Assembly: GCA_028275205.1 (NCBI GenBank)
Contig: JAPWVB010000005.1
Coordinates: forward strand, 1-26,161
DNA: 26,161 nucleotides
Source of the DNA: Candidatus Acetothermia bacterium
GTDB taxonomy: Bacteria > Bipolaricaulota > Bipolaricaulia > RBG-16-55-9 > DRXL01
Direction of reading: 5' to 3'
Positions 1 to 7,767 of the stretch are shown piece by piece; positions within the stretch are counted from its first letter, which is position 1; each line of letters starts with the position of its first letter. A program made the translations under genes and the position numbers. The notes under the pieces were generated by a model. That model saw only the letters and a program-made list of their open reading frames with translations, searched no databases and was not told the DNA's origin.

Positions 1-1
1 T

Positions 2-484
2 GAAGCGCTGCTCTCTGACGATCTGCAGGGGGCTGCCACAGGGTATGTCCTGGTGGACTTCGTCAGTGAGGCCAAGGTGAGCACCAAGACGCTTGAATTC
101 TACAAAAACTATCAGGCGCGGTTCAACGCGCGACCGGTCTTCACCGCGGCCACGACGTATGACGCTATCTATGCGCTGGCTGATGCGCTCGCGCGCGCTC
201 GCTCCACCGATGTTGACGCCCTCGTCAACGCCTTAGAGGGGACAAAGATGGCTGGTGTCGTGGGCCTGATACGCTTCTACAGCGTCGAGGAGCAGCAGCG
301 GGACCCGCTGAAGTTAGCTGTGGCTCACGATCAAGTCTATGGGATTAACAGGACAGGAGATGCGCCGGCGTTTGACGGGGTGCGGCCATTCTACACCCAA
401 CTTGTGCAAAGCGGCGCGCGGGTCGTGCTCTACCCCTTTGAATATAAGACCGGCTCGTACGTGTTGCCGCCGCATTTCCAGTGA
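2..484 (+). CDS. ABC transporter substrate-binding protein, C-terminal part (5' truncated by window edge)
   Basis: The frame is open from base 2 with no stop, so the gene starts before the window; 160 C-terminal residues are visible. The sequence resembles the C-terminal lobe of type I periplasmic binding proteins of the branched-chain amino-acid family (Peripla_BP_6). A stretch reading FYKNYQARFNARP is followed by a helix with TYDAIYALADALARA, then NALEGTKMAGVVGLIRF, the usual end-of-fold pattern in which a repeated helix gives way to a ligand-cleft strand. Such proteins bind amino acids or other small solutes outside the membrane and deliver them to an ABC permease. No permease or ATPase follows, because the next gene is an NHL protein. 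Residues from 53 on could be misread as a short gene starting at GTG, but the homology-like pattern continues upstream. The ligand cannot be predicted. Confidence 0.75.
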   Translation, partial: EALLSDDLQGAATGYVLVDFVSEAKVSTKTLEFYKNYQARFNARPVFTAATTYDAIYALADALARARSTDVDALVNALEGTKMAGVVGLIRFYSVEEQQRDPLKLAVAHDQVYGINRTGDAPAFDGVRPFYTQLVQSGARVVLYPFEYKTGSYVLPPHFQ

Positions 485-518
485 GTTCAGACGAAGGCTA
501 GCGCAAGGAGGTTACAAA

Positions 519-2396
519 ATGAAACGTAGGGGGAATGATGCAGGCCGGGTGTTGGTCTTCGCGTTTTTGTTGGTGCTTGTTGGCCTGAACGCTCCGGGGT
601 TGCTGTCGCAATCGCAGATTGAGAGCCCCGAAGCCCCGCGCGTGACGTATATACTTCTGCCCAAGACTCGCTGTGTCGTAGCGCCGCCGGCTCTGCCCGC
701 TGATAGGTGCCCCCCAAATACGCTCCCCCCGCCAACGTTCACCACGGCGATCAATTGGATCGCTGCTGATGGCTCGGACTTCTTAGGGGCCATCGGCTAT
801 GAAGATATTAATAAAGACATAGTCAAGATTGCATTTCGCGTGATTGATGCCACCCCTGTGAGGGATGCTCCGCCGGGAGCGTTCAAAGTCGGCCAGGTCT
901 TTAGCTTTGAACCCCCCGCGCAGGCTGAGCCTCGAGGAGCCTTCGATTTTCGCATCTTCACCACTGTGCCTCAAGACGTGACCCTGGAAGTGACCCTCGA
1001 AGACGCGAAGAAGAACGTCAGCCAGCCGAAGGTATTCTCGTTCAAGGCCGTCGGCCCAGAGCCGATCATCAGTGGGATCGAGTTCCCAGAGCAGATCCCC
1101 CTGGGAGCTCAACAACAAGTGGGCGTGGGGTTTGTGGACCGCGAGGGCCAACTGAGCAGGGTCGAGTTCCAAGCAGTGAACTTCGACCCCAAGCGACTAG
1201 CCGACTGCAAACTCCCTCTAGAAGGACTCGACGTGAGCGATCAGGTCTTGGGAGAGAAAGAGGGCCAACTGAGCTTCACGATTCAGTGTAACAGCGCGCA
1301 GCGGATTACGCTGAAGGTCGTCTTGGTGGATCGCCAGGGGAATCGCAGCGAGCAGAGCGTGCTGCGTCAGCAAAGTACATTTGAGTTTATTGCGGGGCGA
1401 AAGGTCGCCGATGGGCTCTTCTTCCTCGATCAATTTGGTGGAGAGTTCCGCCGTCCCCAGGGGATCGCTGTAGACAGCCAAGGGCGGATCTACGTCGCCG
1501 ATACTGAGAACCATCGCATTCAGCGGTTCGATCCGGAGACGTTTCAGGTGACTGAGAAGAAGCCAAGCTTCGTGTGGGGGAGTCGGTGTCTCTTGCGCAC
1601 AGGGGAGGGGTGCCGCGATCCCGACGGTGGCGGCCCGCTCCAACCCGGCGATGGCCAGTTCGATGGCCCCACGGATATCGCTATAGACGCTGCGGGGAAC
1701 ATCTATGTGGTGGACAGCGGCAACCACAGAATACAAAAGTTCGATTCGACGGGGAAGTTCTTGGGCAAGTGGGGGGCGCGCGGCAGTGGCGACGGCCAGT
1801 TTGAGTTCCCCATTGGCATCGCTCTCGATAGCTCTGGGAAGTTCGCTTATGTGACGGACAAGGGCAACCATCGCATCCAGAAATTCGACGTGAGCAGCTC
1901 CCCCGTGCGATTTATCACCAAGTGGGGAAGCGAGTGCAATCTTACGGCCACGCCGCCCACAGGGCGGTGCCTTGATCCCGATGGGGCTGGCCCTCTGCAG
2001 GTGGGCGACGGGCAATTCTTCGAGCCCCAAGCCGTTGTCGTGGACGGGGCGGGCAACGTCTACGTCTCGGACACGGGGAACCATCGCATTCAGAAGTTCG
2101 ATCCTTCTGGGAAGTTCTTGCTCAAGTGGGGGAGGAACGGCTCAGCAGCGGGGCAGTTTGACGTGCCGCGCGGGTTGGCGTTCACCAAGGCGGGGATCTT
2201 GCTCGTGGTGGATCAGAACAACAATCGTGTCCAGGAGTTCAGCGCCGACGGCGCGTTCATACGCCAATGGGGCGAGCAAGGCACCGGAGAAGGGGAATTC
2301 AACGCCCCGCAAGATATCGCTGTAGACAGCGCCGGCAATATCTATATTGTCGAGCTGCTGAACAACCGTGTGCAGAAATTGGGGGATCTAAAATGA
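519..2396 (+). CDS. Exported NHL-repeat (six-bladed beta-propeller) protein
   Basis: Protein of 625 residues. The start at 519 is chosen because AAGGAGG lies at 505-511 and the next residues form a signal peptide: basic MKRRGNDAGR, then a hydrophobic core to about residue 30. The same frame is open upstream to 339, but that part overlaps the preceding gene and has no ribosome site. Residues about 35-300 are beta-rich with no domain I can name. Residues about 305-625 contain six NHL repeats of the form GQF-x-x-P-x-x-I-A-V-D-x-x-G-N-I-Y-V-D-x-x-N-H-R-I-Q-K-F, the number needed for one closed six-bladed propeller. Two inter-blade insertions carry a C-x-DPDGxGPL segment before the next blade. NHL propellers act in protein, glycan or nucleic-acid binding; this one is exported, and its partner is unknown. 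It is followed after 23 bases by another propeller gene, suggesting one operon. Confidence 0.88.
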   Translation: MKRRGNDAGRVLVFAFLLVLVGLNAPGLLSQSQIESPEAPRVTYILLPKTRCVVAPPALPADRCPPNTLPPPTFTTAINWIAADGSDFLGAIGYEDINKDIVKIAFRVIDATPVRDAPPGAFKVGQVFSFEPPAQAEPRGAFDFRIFTTVPQDVTLEVTLEDAKKNVSQPKVFSFKAVGPEPIISGIEFPEQIPLGAQQQVGVGFVDREGQLSRVEFQAVNFDPKRLADCKLPLEGLDVSDQVLGEKEGQLSFTIQCNSAQRITLKVVLVDRQGNRSEQSVLRQQSTFEFIAGRKVADGLFFLDQFGGEFRRPQGIAVDSQGRIYVADTENHRIQRFDPETFQVTEKKPSFVWGSRCLLRTGEGCRDPDGGGPLQPGDGQFDGPTDIAIDAAGNIYVVDSGNHRIQKFDSTGKFLGKWGARGSGDGQFEFPIGIALDSSGKFAYVTDKGNHRIQKFDVSSSPVRFITKWGSECNLTATPPTGRCLDPDGAGPLQVGDGQFFEPQAVVVDGAGNVYVSDTGNHRIQKFDPSGKFLLKWGRNGSAAGQFDVPRGLAFTKAGILLVVDQNNNRVQEFSADGAFIRQWGEQGTGEGEFNAPQDIAVDSAGNIYIVELLNNRVQKLGDLK

Positions 2397-2419
2397 GCCG
2401 GTCTCACAAGGAGGCGGTC

Positions 2420-3709
2420 ATGGGACGTATCGTCAGAGTGTTCGCTATCGCTTTTGTAGTGGGCGCGCTCAGCGCGGTAGGGGTGGCGCAGAGCAGTCTG
2501 TTACAGCTCGTCTTTCGGGTGCCTGATGGCAGTCCCATCCGCTCCTCCCCGGTGATAGATCTTGCGAAAAACGCGATCTATTTTGGGGCGGATGACGGGA
2601 ATCTCTACGCGATCCCATTGATCAGCGCTGAGCAACCTCGACGAGCCAAGTGGGTCTTCTCCCCCGACCCCGATCCGGCCAAGCGCCGCCCCATACGCAC
2701 AGCTCCAGTCATTGACGAGGCGCGCAACCGAATCTATATCGGGGCCGATGACGGCCAGCTCTACGCGGTAGATCGAGACACGGGGCAGCCCGTCGAGGGG
2801 TTCAAACCTGATCCGCAGGCTTTTCCGCGGGGCGCTCCTATCCGCGTACCTCCCGCTTTAGATCAGCCTCGGGGTACACTCTATGTTGCTGCCGATGACC
2901 AACAGGTGCTGGCGCTCAATGCTAAAGACGGGGCCCGTGCTGGTACAACCAATCCCACATTTAATGCGGCCAAGGGGGCTATCCGCGCTACTCCGGTAAT
3001 AGATTTCGTCAGGAGCGCCGTCTACTTTGGCTCCGATGACGGTAAGTTCTACGCCATCGATCGTGATAACTTCCAGACAAACGTCTTTGGCCCAGTGGTG
3101 ATCGGCAGCCCTGTCCGAGGCTCCCCGCTCTTGGATGTTCTTGGTGGGGCCGAAGCTGCTATCTATTTTGGCGCGGATAACGGGATTTTCTACGCGATTG
3201 ATCGCGACGGGAACAGACTCTATCAGTTCGAGACGTTTGGACCGGTCCGCACCAAGGCCGCCATAGACCCCGTCAAGAATGCTGTCTACTTCGTCTCTGA
3301 TGACGGCAAGCTCTATGCGCTCTTCCGCAACGACGAAAGAGATAGCAAGGGTCAGACTATAGCGGGCCGGGAGCGCGGCAAACAGAAGTTCGCCATCACC
3401 ATCGTCACCGATGGCAATCCCAATCCCTTCGATGGGGATTTGCCGCGATCTTCGCCAGTCGTGGATCGTCGGCTGGGAGCCACGGGAACGGGAACAATCA
3501 TTGTCGGCTCGGTAGACGGGAATCTCTACGGAGTTGACCCCGACAGCGGACGGGTGCGCTTCGTGCACGCGGTGCCCGGCGCGGGGACTGATCCGCGCGC
3601 GGCCATTCGCACCACACCGGCGCTCTATGTGCGTGGTCCAGGCTCCTTTCTCGATATTTACGTGGGCGCGGACGACGGCGGGCTCTATGTCGTGAACCGC
3701 CGTCCCTAA
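2420..3709 (+). CDS. Exported PQQ-like (eight-bladed beta-propeller) repeat protein
   Basis: Protein of 429 residues. Start chosen at ATG 2420, preceded by AAGGAGG at 2408-2414; an alternative ATG at 2393 overlaps the preceding stop as ATGA. Residues 1-25 form a signal peptide ending GVAQS. The rest has eight repeats with the core A-I-Y-F-G-A-D-D-G-x-L-Y-A-I-D-R, at about residues 51, 103, 152, 199, 246, 287, 359 and 411, most preceded by an R-x-x-P-V-I-D strand. This is the PQQ-like/quinoprotein propeller pattern, and eight repeats fit a closed eight-bladed ring. I see no quinoprotein dehydrogenase active-site disulfide or cytochrome motif (CxxCH), so a structural or binding role is more likely than PQQ catalysis. 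It sits between an NHL protein and a CARDB protein, all exported. Confidence 0.87.
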   Translation: MGRIVRVFAIAFVVGALSAVGVAQSSLLQLVFRVPDGSPIRSSPVIDLAKNAIYFGADDGNLYAIPLISAEQPRRAKWVFSPDPDPAKRRPIRTAPVIDEARNRIYIGADDGQLYAVDRDTGQPVEGFKPDPQAFPRGAPIRVPPALDQPRGTLYVAADDQQVLALNAKDGARAGTTNPTFNAAKGAIRATPVIDFVRSAVYFGSDDGKFYAIDRDNFQTNVFGPVVIGSPVRGSPLLDVLGGAEAAIYFGADNGIFYAIDRDGNRLYQFETFGPVRTKAAIDPVKNAVYFVSDDGKLYALFRNDERDSKGQTIAGRERGKQKFAITIVTDGNPNPFDGDLPRSSPVVDRRLGATGTGTIIVGSVDGNLYGVDPDSGRVRFVHAVPGAGTDPRAAIRTTPALYVRGPGSFLDIYVGADDGGLYVVNRRP

Positions 3710-3710
3710 G

Positions 3711-3770
3711 GGGGACTGGACTTTGAAATCACAAAAAGCTAGAATAGCTTTGAGAAAAATCTTTAGGAGG
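3711..3770 (+). promoter_or_regulatory. AT-rich leader with possible promoter and small hairpin before the CARDB gene
   Basis: The 68-base gap is clearly richer in A+T than its surroundings. It contains TAGAAT at 3740-3745 as a possible -10, with a weak TGGACT at 3716-3721 eighteen bases upstream. A six-base-pair hairpin (AAAGCT/AGCTTT, loop AGAAT) overlaps the -10 candidate. AGGAGG at 3765-3770 is the ribosome site for ATG 3778. The promoter assignment is a guess from base composition and weak matches; read-through from the upstream genes is equally possible. Confidence 0.25.
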
Positions 3771-3777
3771 TGGCATT

Positions 3778-6700
3778 ATGGGGAGCGGTCGCACCGGCCA
3801 AGCTAGAGGGAGATGGATAAGCGTTCTCGGTATAGTTCTCATTGGGATCGGAGCTATGATCTTGGGAGGGACAAGCCCAACTATCTTGATGAGCTTGGGC
3901 CAGGCCGGGGCGCCGACGCTGCCAGAGCTGCACCCTATCAGCCTGGTGCTCACGCCGCCCTCCCCTGTCGAGAAAGGCGTCTTGGTGACGGCGCGCGCGA
4001 AGATCGTCAACACGGGGAACAGCGCCGCCCCACGCTTTACCGTGGAGTTCTTCTATCGCATCAAGAGCGATCCTCCCCGCCCTTGGGTGAGCTTCCCCGA
4101 CGGCAAGGGAGTGATTTCCCTCCCAGGGCTCAGCCCTCGCGATCAAACGATCACCGTTGAGGGTGTTTTAGACACGGCCAAAGCTGAGGTCGAGCCCGGA
4201 ACGTATGAGATTCGCGTCTTGGTTGATTCTACGAATCAGATCTCTGAAGAAGACGAGACGAACAACGAGCTGGTCGTGGCACTGCAGATCCGCCCCTCAC
4301 GGCTCACGAAGCCCGATCTGGTGCCCACAGCGCTTCTCTTCACTCCGCCATCGCCCATTGATAGTCAGACTACCGTGACCGTGAGCGCGACCGTGCGCAA
4401 CAACGGCCCCGTGGATGCCGGGGCGTTTGATGTGCAATATCTCTTCTGTAAGCTGCCCACGCCGCGCAGCACCTGCGCCCCAGAACAATTGAGCGAATTT
4501 GCCAAGGCTTCTGTGCCTGCGGGCTTGAAAGCTGGGGAAGAGCGCTCCGGCCGAGATTTGCACGGCACAGAGATTCAGTTCCCCAACCCCCGCGATCCCG
4601 CAACAACAAAGCTTGAGCCTGGAGTCTATCTCATCCAAGTCCGAGTAGATCCCACAAGCAAGGAGCAGCCCAGCGGCGCCGTCGAAGAGCAGGACGAAGC
4701 GAATAATACGCTCACAGCGCTGCTCACCGTCAAAGGGCCCGAGCTGTTCCCTGAAAGCATTACGATCACCCCGACGCTGGTCCGCGCTGGCTCAGAAGCA
4801 CTGGTCACCGCGCAGATCGCCAACGCCGGCACAACTTCAGCCGACAATGTCTTGGTAGCGTTCGTGATCAATGGGCGACGCTTCGCGACAGCTACCGTGC
4901 CCCAGATACCCGCAGCTTCTCGAGGAGAACCGACACGTCAGGCTGTCCAGGTCAGCCTCAAGACGGAAAGCTTGCAGCCAGGGGTGTATGAGCTGCGCGT
5001 CGTCGTTGATCCTGAGGACACAATTAGTGAGCTCGACGAATCGAATAATACGCTCACGACGGCGTTGACGCTCCAGCCCCCTCTGCCGCGCTTGCCGGAG
5101 CTCACTCCCAAGAGCTTAGTGGTGACGCCCCCGTCCCCCATCGAGCAGGGGAAGGGCACAGTCATAGCAGAGATTCTCAACAACGGGATGATCAGCGCTG
5201 AGGGCTTTGATGTGGAATTCTCGGTGCGCGAGGCCGGACGGGCACGCTGGAACCCCATTCCCTGCACGGCCAACTGCACAAATAATAAACTCAACCCCAA
5301 TGCAGAGCTGACCGCGCAAGCGCAGCTGCCTGCGCTCACGCCGGGAGCGTATGAGGTCCGCGTCGTGATAGACCCCCAGGGGCGCGTCGCGGAGCTCGAT
5401 GAGACCAATAACGAGATGCTCATCAGCTTCCGGGTGATCCGGCCGCGCCGGCCCGATCTGGCGATCACGGAATTGGCGTTTGACCCGCCGACGCTTGCCG
5501 CACACCGTGGGCAACCCGTGCGGATTCTCTTCACCGTAGAGAACATCGGCGACGCTTTGGCTGAGGCTTCCGACGCGCAATGTTCGTATCGTCGTCTGGA
5601 GGACGCCACAGCGGCTCCTGTCTCCTTTGCGCGCGTCTCCGTGCCCTCGCTCGCACCGGGTGGCAAGTTCGCAGCACAGTGTCAGCTGGACACAGGGCCA
5701 CCAGTGCGCCCAGGCTTCTATGAGCTGACGGTCACTCTCGATCCCCAAAACCGCATAGAAGAGCAGAACGAAGGGAATAATATAGCGACGAGCGGCACCG
5801 GGATTCCAGGGCAAGCCGGCCAAGGGCAGGCCCTGCTCATCTTCGGGCCCGATCTCATCCCCGATCGTGCGACGTTCAAAGTGAAGCGCCCCAAGACCCC
5901 AGAGACTATCGCCGTGCCCTTGAGCTTCGAGATCACTCAAGGGGAGCTGCTCGATCTGGAAGTGACGGTGCGCAATATCGGGCAGATTCCTGCGGGCGGC
6001 TTTGACGTAGCGTTCTGCATTCGAGAGTACTTCTCTCAAGCCCCGTGCACGGAGATCGGCACGCGCTCGCGCACTACAGGCTTAGGGCTGGCCGACGAGT
6101 TCACTGCTAAGACACAAGTGAGCACAGAGCTTATAGCTCCAGGGGTCTATGAGCTCGGGGTCATCGTTGATCCGCCCAGCCCTGAGCAGCCCTTCGGACG
6201 CGTCGAAGAAGTCAGCGAGCTGAACAACTTCATTGGTGGACCGCGCGCGCAGCGGGGCTTCCAAGTCGTTATAGTTGGGAAGCCTGATCTAACCTTCCGC
6301 GAGCCGCTGGTCTTCCAGCCCAGCGGGCCCGTGCCTCCTGGCACGACGCTTGGGATCTTCGCCGATGTCCAAAACATCGGAGCGGGACGGACAACCCGAG
6401 ACTTCAAGGTCGAATTTGCCTTCCGCCGCGTGGATGACCCCGCTCAGCCCAACTTTGTGGTCTTCGGCACAGCAATCATCACCGAGCTTGAAGTGGGTCC
6501 GGAGAAAGCCAAGCAAGTGAAGGCCGAGCTCGACACGCGCGCTCTTGCCCCAGGGCTCTACGAGATCCGGGTCCAGCTCGACCCAGATAATCTCATCCCT
6601 GAGCTGAATGAGGCGAATAATATACAGACAGCGCGAGTAGCCATCGGCGGCGGGGCGGGCTTGGTTGATCTTGCTGCGGTGAGTTTCACGCTCACGCCCA

Positions 6701-7020
6701 ATCAAGCTGTCGTCTCACGCGGGCAGATCGTGCGATTCTCCGCGGTGATCGCGAACTTGGGGACGATGCCCAGCGGGCCGTTTGTGGTGGAGTTCACCTA
6801 TCGCAATCTCTTGAGCCCTTCGGGGACTGATCCCGTCTTCAGCCGACAAACCATCGCCAATCTGGACGGGGGAGCGCGGGCCACTCTCACAGCCCAATTG
6901 AATACGATCTCTCTGTCCCCTGGAACGTATGAGATCGCCGTGACCGTGGACCCAGATAATCAGATTGCAGAGTCGGATGAGGCGAATAATCGCTTGGTGA
7001 TCTTCCTCACGGTCAACTGA
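3778..7020 (+). CDS. Large exported protein with eight tandem CARDB domains
   Basis: Protein of 1080 residues with AGGAGG at 3765-3770 before the ATG. A basic N-terminus and a hydrophobic stretch at about 14-38 act as a signal peptide or anchor. The remainder is eight CARDB-like (Ig-fold, cell adhesion related) domains beginning near residues 49, 177, 319, 439, 556, 689, 834 and 962. Each opens with PDL or PEL and ends with a signature like Y-E-I-R-V-x-V-D-P-x-N-x-I-x-E-x-D-E-x-N-N. Some domain ends are nearly identical at DNA level (gaataatacgctcac in domains 2 and 3), showing internal duplication. No C-terminal anchor, sortase motif or catalytic domain is present, as the protein ends within domain 8. 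CARDB proteins are usually cell-surface or secreted adhesive or scaffold proteins. With the two upstream propeller genes it forms a set of three exported repeat proteins. Confidence 0.9.
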   Translation: MGSGRTGQARGRWISVLGIVLIGIGAMILGGTSPTILMSLGQAGAPTLPELHPISLVLTPPSPVEKGVLVTARAKIVNTGNSAAPRFTVEFFYRIKSDPPRPWVSFPDGKGVISLPGLSPRDQTITVEGVLDTAKAEVEPGTYEIRVLVDSTNQISEEDETNNELVVALQIRPSRLTKPDLVPTALLFTPPSPIDSQTTVTVSATVRNNGPVDAGAFDVQYLFCKLPTPRSTCAPEQLSEFAKASVPAGLKAGEERSGRDLHGTEIQFPNPRDPATTKLEPGVYLIQVRVDPTSKEQPSGAVEEQDEANNTLTALLTVKGPELFPESITITPTLVRAGSEALVTAQIANAGTTSADNVLVAFVINGRRFATATVPQIPAASRGEPTRQAVQVSLKTESLQPGVYELRVVVDPEDTISELDESNNTLTTALTLQPPLPRLPELTPKSLVVTPPSPIEQGKGTVIAEILNNGMISAEGFDVEFSVREAGRARWNPIPCTANCTNNKLNPNAELTAQAQLPALTPGAYEVRVVIDPQGRVAELDETNNEMLISFRVIRPRRPDLAITELAFDPPTLAAHRGQPVRILFTVENIGDALAEASDAQCSYRRLEDATAAPVSFARVSVPSLAPGGKFAAQCQLDTGPPVRPGFYELTVTLDPQNRIEEQNEGNNIATSGTGIPGQAGQGQALLIFGPDLIPDRATFKVKRPKTPETIAVPLSFEITQGELLDLEVTVRNIGQIPAGGFDVAFCIREYFSQAPCTEIGTRSRTTGLGLADEFTAKTQVSTELIAPGVYELGVIVDPPSPEQPFGRVEEVSELNNFIGGPRAQRGFQVVIVGKPDLTFREPLVFQPSGPVPPGTTLGIFADVQNIGAGRTTRDFKVEFAFRRVDDPAQPNFVVFGTAIITELEVGPEKAKQVKAELDTRALAPGLYEIRVQLDPDNLIPELNEANNIQTARVAIGGGAGLVDLAAVSFTLTPNQAVVSRGQIVRFSAVIANLGTMPSGPFVVEFTYRNLLSPSGTDPVFSRQTIANLDGGARATLTAQLNTISLSPGTYEIAVTVDPDNQIAESDEANNRLVIFLTVN

Positions 7021-7056
7021 GAGGTGGACGGAAGCAACGCGATCTATTAAGATGAA

Positions 7057-7161
7057 AGGGGGCCTTAACCCAGTGATCGAACCGCGTCCCCAGAGGCTGC
7101 TTCAGGGAGACCCCGCCCAGGCCCTGAGGGAAGGATGCATCCGCTGCGGTTAAGGCCTCTT
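7057..7161 (+). ncRNA. Structured leader or small RNA closed by a long-range inverted repeat (class unknown)
   Basis: GGCCTTAACC at 7061-7070 is perfectly complementary to GGTTAAGGCC at 7148-7157. Inward, CAG (7071-7073) pairs with CTG (7144-7146) across a one-base bulge, and outward four further pairs including G-U are possible, giving about 17 base pairs. Inside is a second stem, CTTCAGGG (7100-7107) with CCCTGAGG (7122-7129), and a self-complementary GGATGCATCC (7133-7142). AACCGC at 7080-7085 could instead pair with GCGGTT at 7146-7151, competing with the outer stem. There is no U-run, so it is not a standard intrinsic terminator. The SRP RNA signature (GGAAGNNAGCAGC) and a clear riboswitch core are not seen. 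It could be a small RNA, a two-state leader of the next gene, or a 3' element of the CARDB transcript. Confidence 0.45.
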
Positions 7162-7184
7162 CTCTTTCACCCTGAGAAAGGAGA
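7161..7184 (+). promoter_or_regulatory. Possible hairpin covering the ribosome site of the next gene
   Basis: CTTTC at 7164-7168 can pair with GAAAG at 7176-7180, which overlaps the AAAGGAGA ribosome site (7177-7184) for ATG 7192. The stem is only five to six base pairs, so sequestration would be weak. It is noted because it lies directly after the structured element ending near 7157. Confidence 0.25.
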
Positions 7185-7191
7185 ATGACCT

Positions 7192-7767
7192 ATGAGACGC
7201 ACGACGATCTTCTTTATAATTCTTGGCGCCGTGGGCTTGTGGGCGCTCGCTCAACAGGGCGGGTTCTTTCAGAATTACCCCGGAGGCACAAGCAAATCTG
7301 CCTACAGAATCACTCAAGAGAAGTCGAATTACCCCATTCTCTTGACGATGGAGATCCAGCCCATCTCTGCTGACACGTTCACCGTGAGGACAACGAACGA
7401 GGTGACGGGCACGCGGACAGATTTAGAGCGCGGTGTATTAGAAGGCTTAGCGCGCGCCCAGCTCGAAGTGAATAGCGAATCCCTCACAGCCTTAAGAAAA
7501 TTTCTCCCAGATATTCAGCCCAATACGGCCTATGTGCTGCCTAACGGGGCGCGCTTCGAAGCGGGCGAACGCGACAAGATCGCCGGAGTAGACGTGATCC
7601 GCGGCGTGCTCACTGACCCGAAGAAACCCAATCAGCGCACGGTGCTCGCCCTGACGCTCAATAAAGCCGTGCCCTTCCCTCCGTTATTGCAGATCGATGA
7701 GCGCCGCGGGCTGCTGTGGGTGACGGTGTTTACCCTCGAATTGCTGGAGTTCTCGATGCGCCCGTGA
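7192..7767 (+). CDS. Exported protein of unknown function
   Basis: Protein of 191 residues with a good ribosome site (AAAGGAGA, 7177-7184). Residues 1-21 look like a signal peptide (MRRTT, hydrophobic core, then ALAQQ). There is no lipobox cysteine. The mature part is mixed alpha/beta, with a strand-like NYPILLTMEIQPI, a T-V-R-T-T-N-E-V-T-G segment and a C-terminal LLQIDERRGLLWVTVF. I do not recognise a family. Its stop overlaps the GTG start of the downstream ABC permease (GTGA), so the two are probably translated together. An exported helper of that permease is possible but is inference from position only. Confidence 0.7.
   Translation: MRRTTIFFIILGAVGLWALAQQGGFFQNYPGGTSKSAYRITQEKSNYPILLTMEIQPISADTFTVRTTNEVTGTRTDLERGVLEGLARAQLEVNSESLTALRKFLPDIQPNTAYVLPNGARFEAGERDKIAGVDVIRGVLTDPKKPNQRTVLALTLNKAVPFPPLLQIDERRGLLWVTVFTLELLEFSMRP

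Noticed and set aside
485..500. cagacgaagg after the binding-protein stop as another copy of the hairpin repeat
   Set aside because: It shares a few bases with the repeat unit but does not form the hairpin.
339..518. N-terminal extension of the NHL gene frame and a separate small gene
   Set aside because: It overlaps the binding-protein gene, lacks a ribosome site, and the signal peptide plus AAGGAGG place the start at 519.
1218..2084. 288-codon open frame on the minus strand opposite the NHL gene
   Set aside because: The plus strand has clear NHL repeats; the minus frame repeats only because the propeller DNA repeats.
7057..7161. SRP RNA, tmRNA or cobalamin riboswitch
   Set aside because: The GGAAG..AGCAGC SRP loop is absent. 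A GACGCGGTTCGATC-like stretch on the minus strand recalls a T-arm, but its stem does not pair. The CAGGGAGACC stretch resembles a B12 box, but the rest of the riboswitch core is missing.
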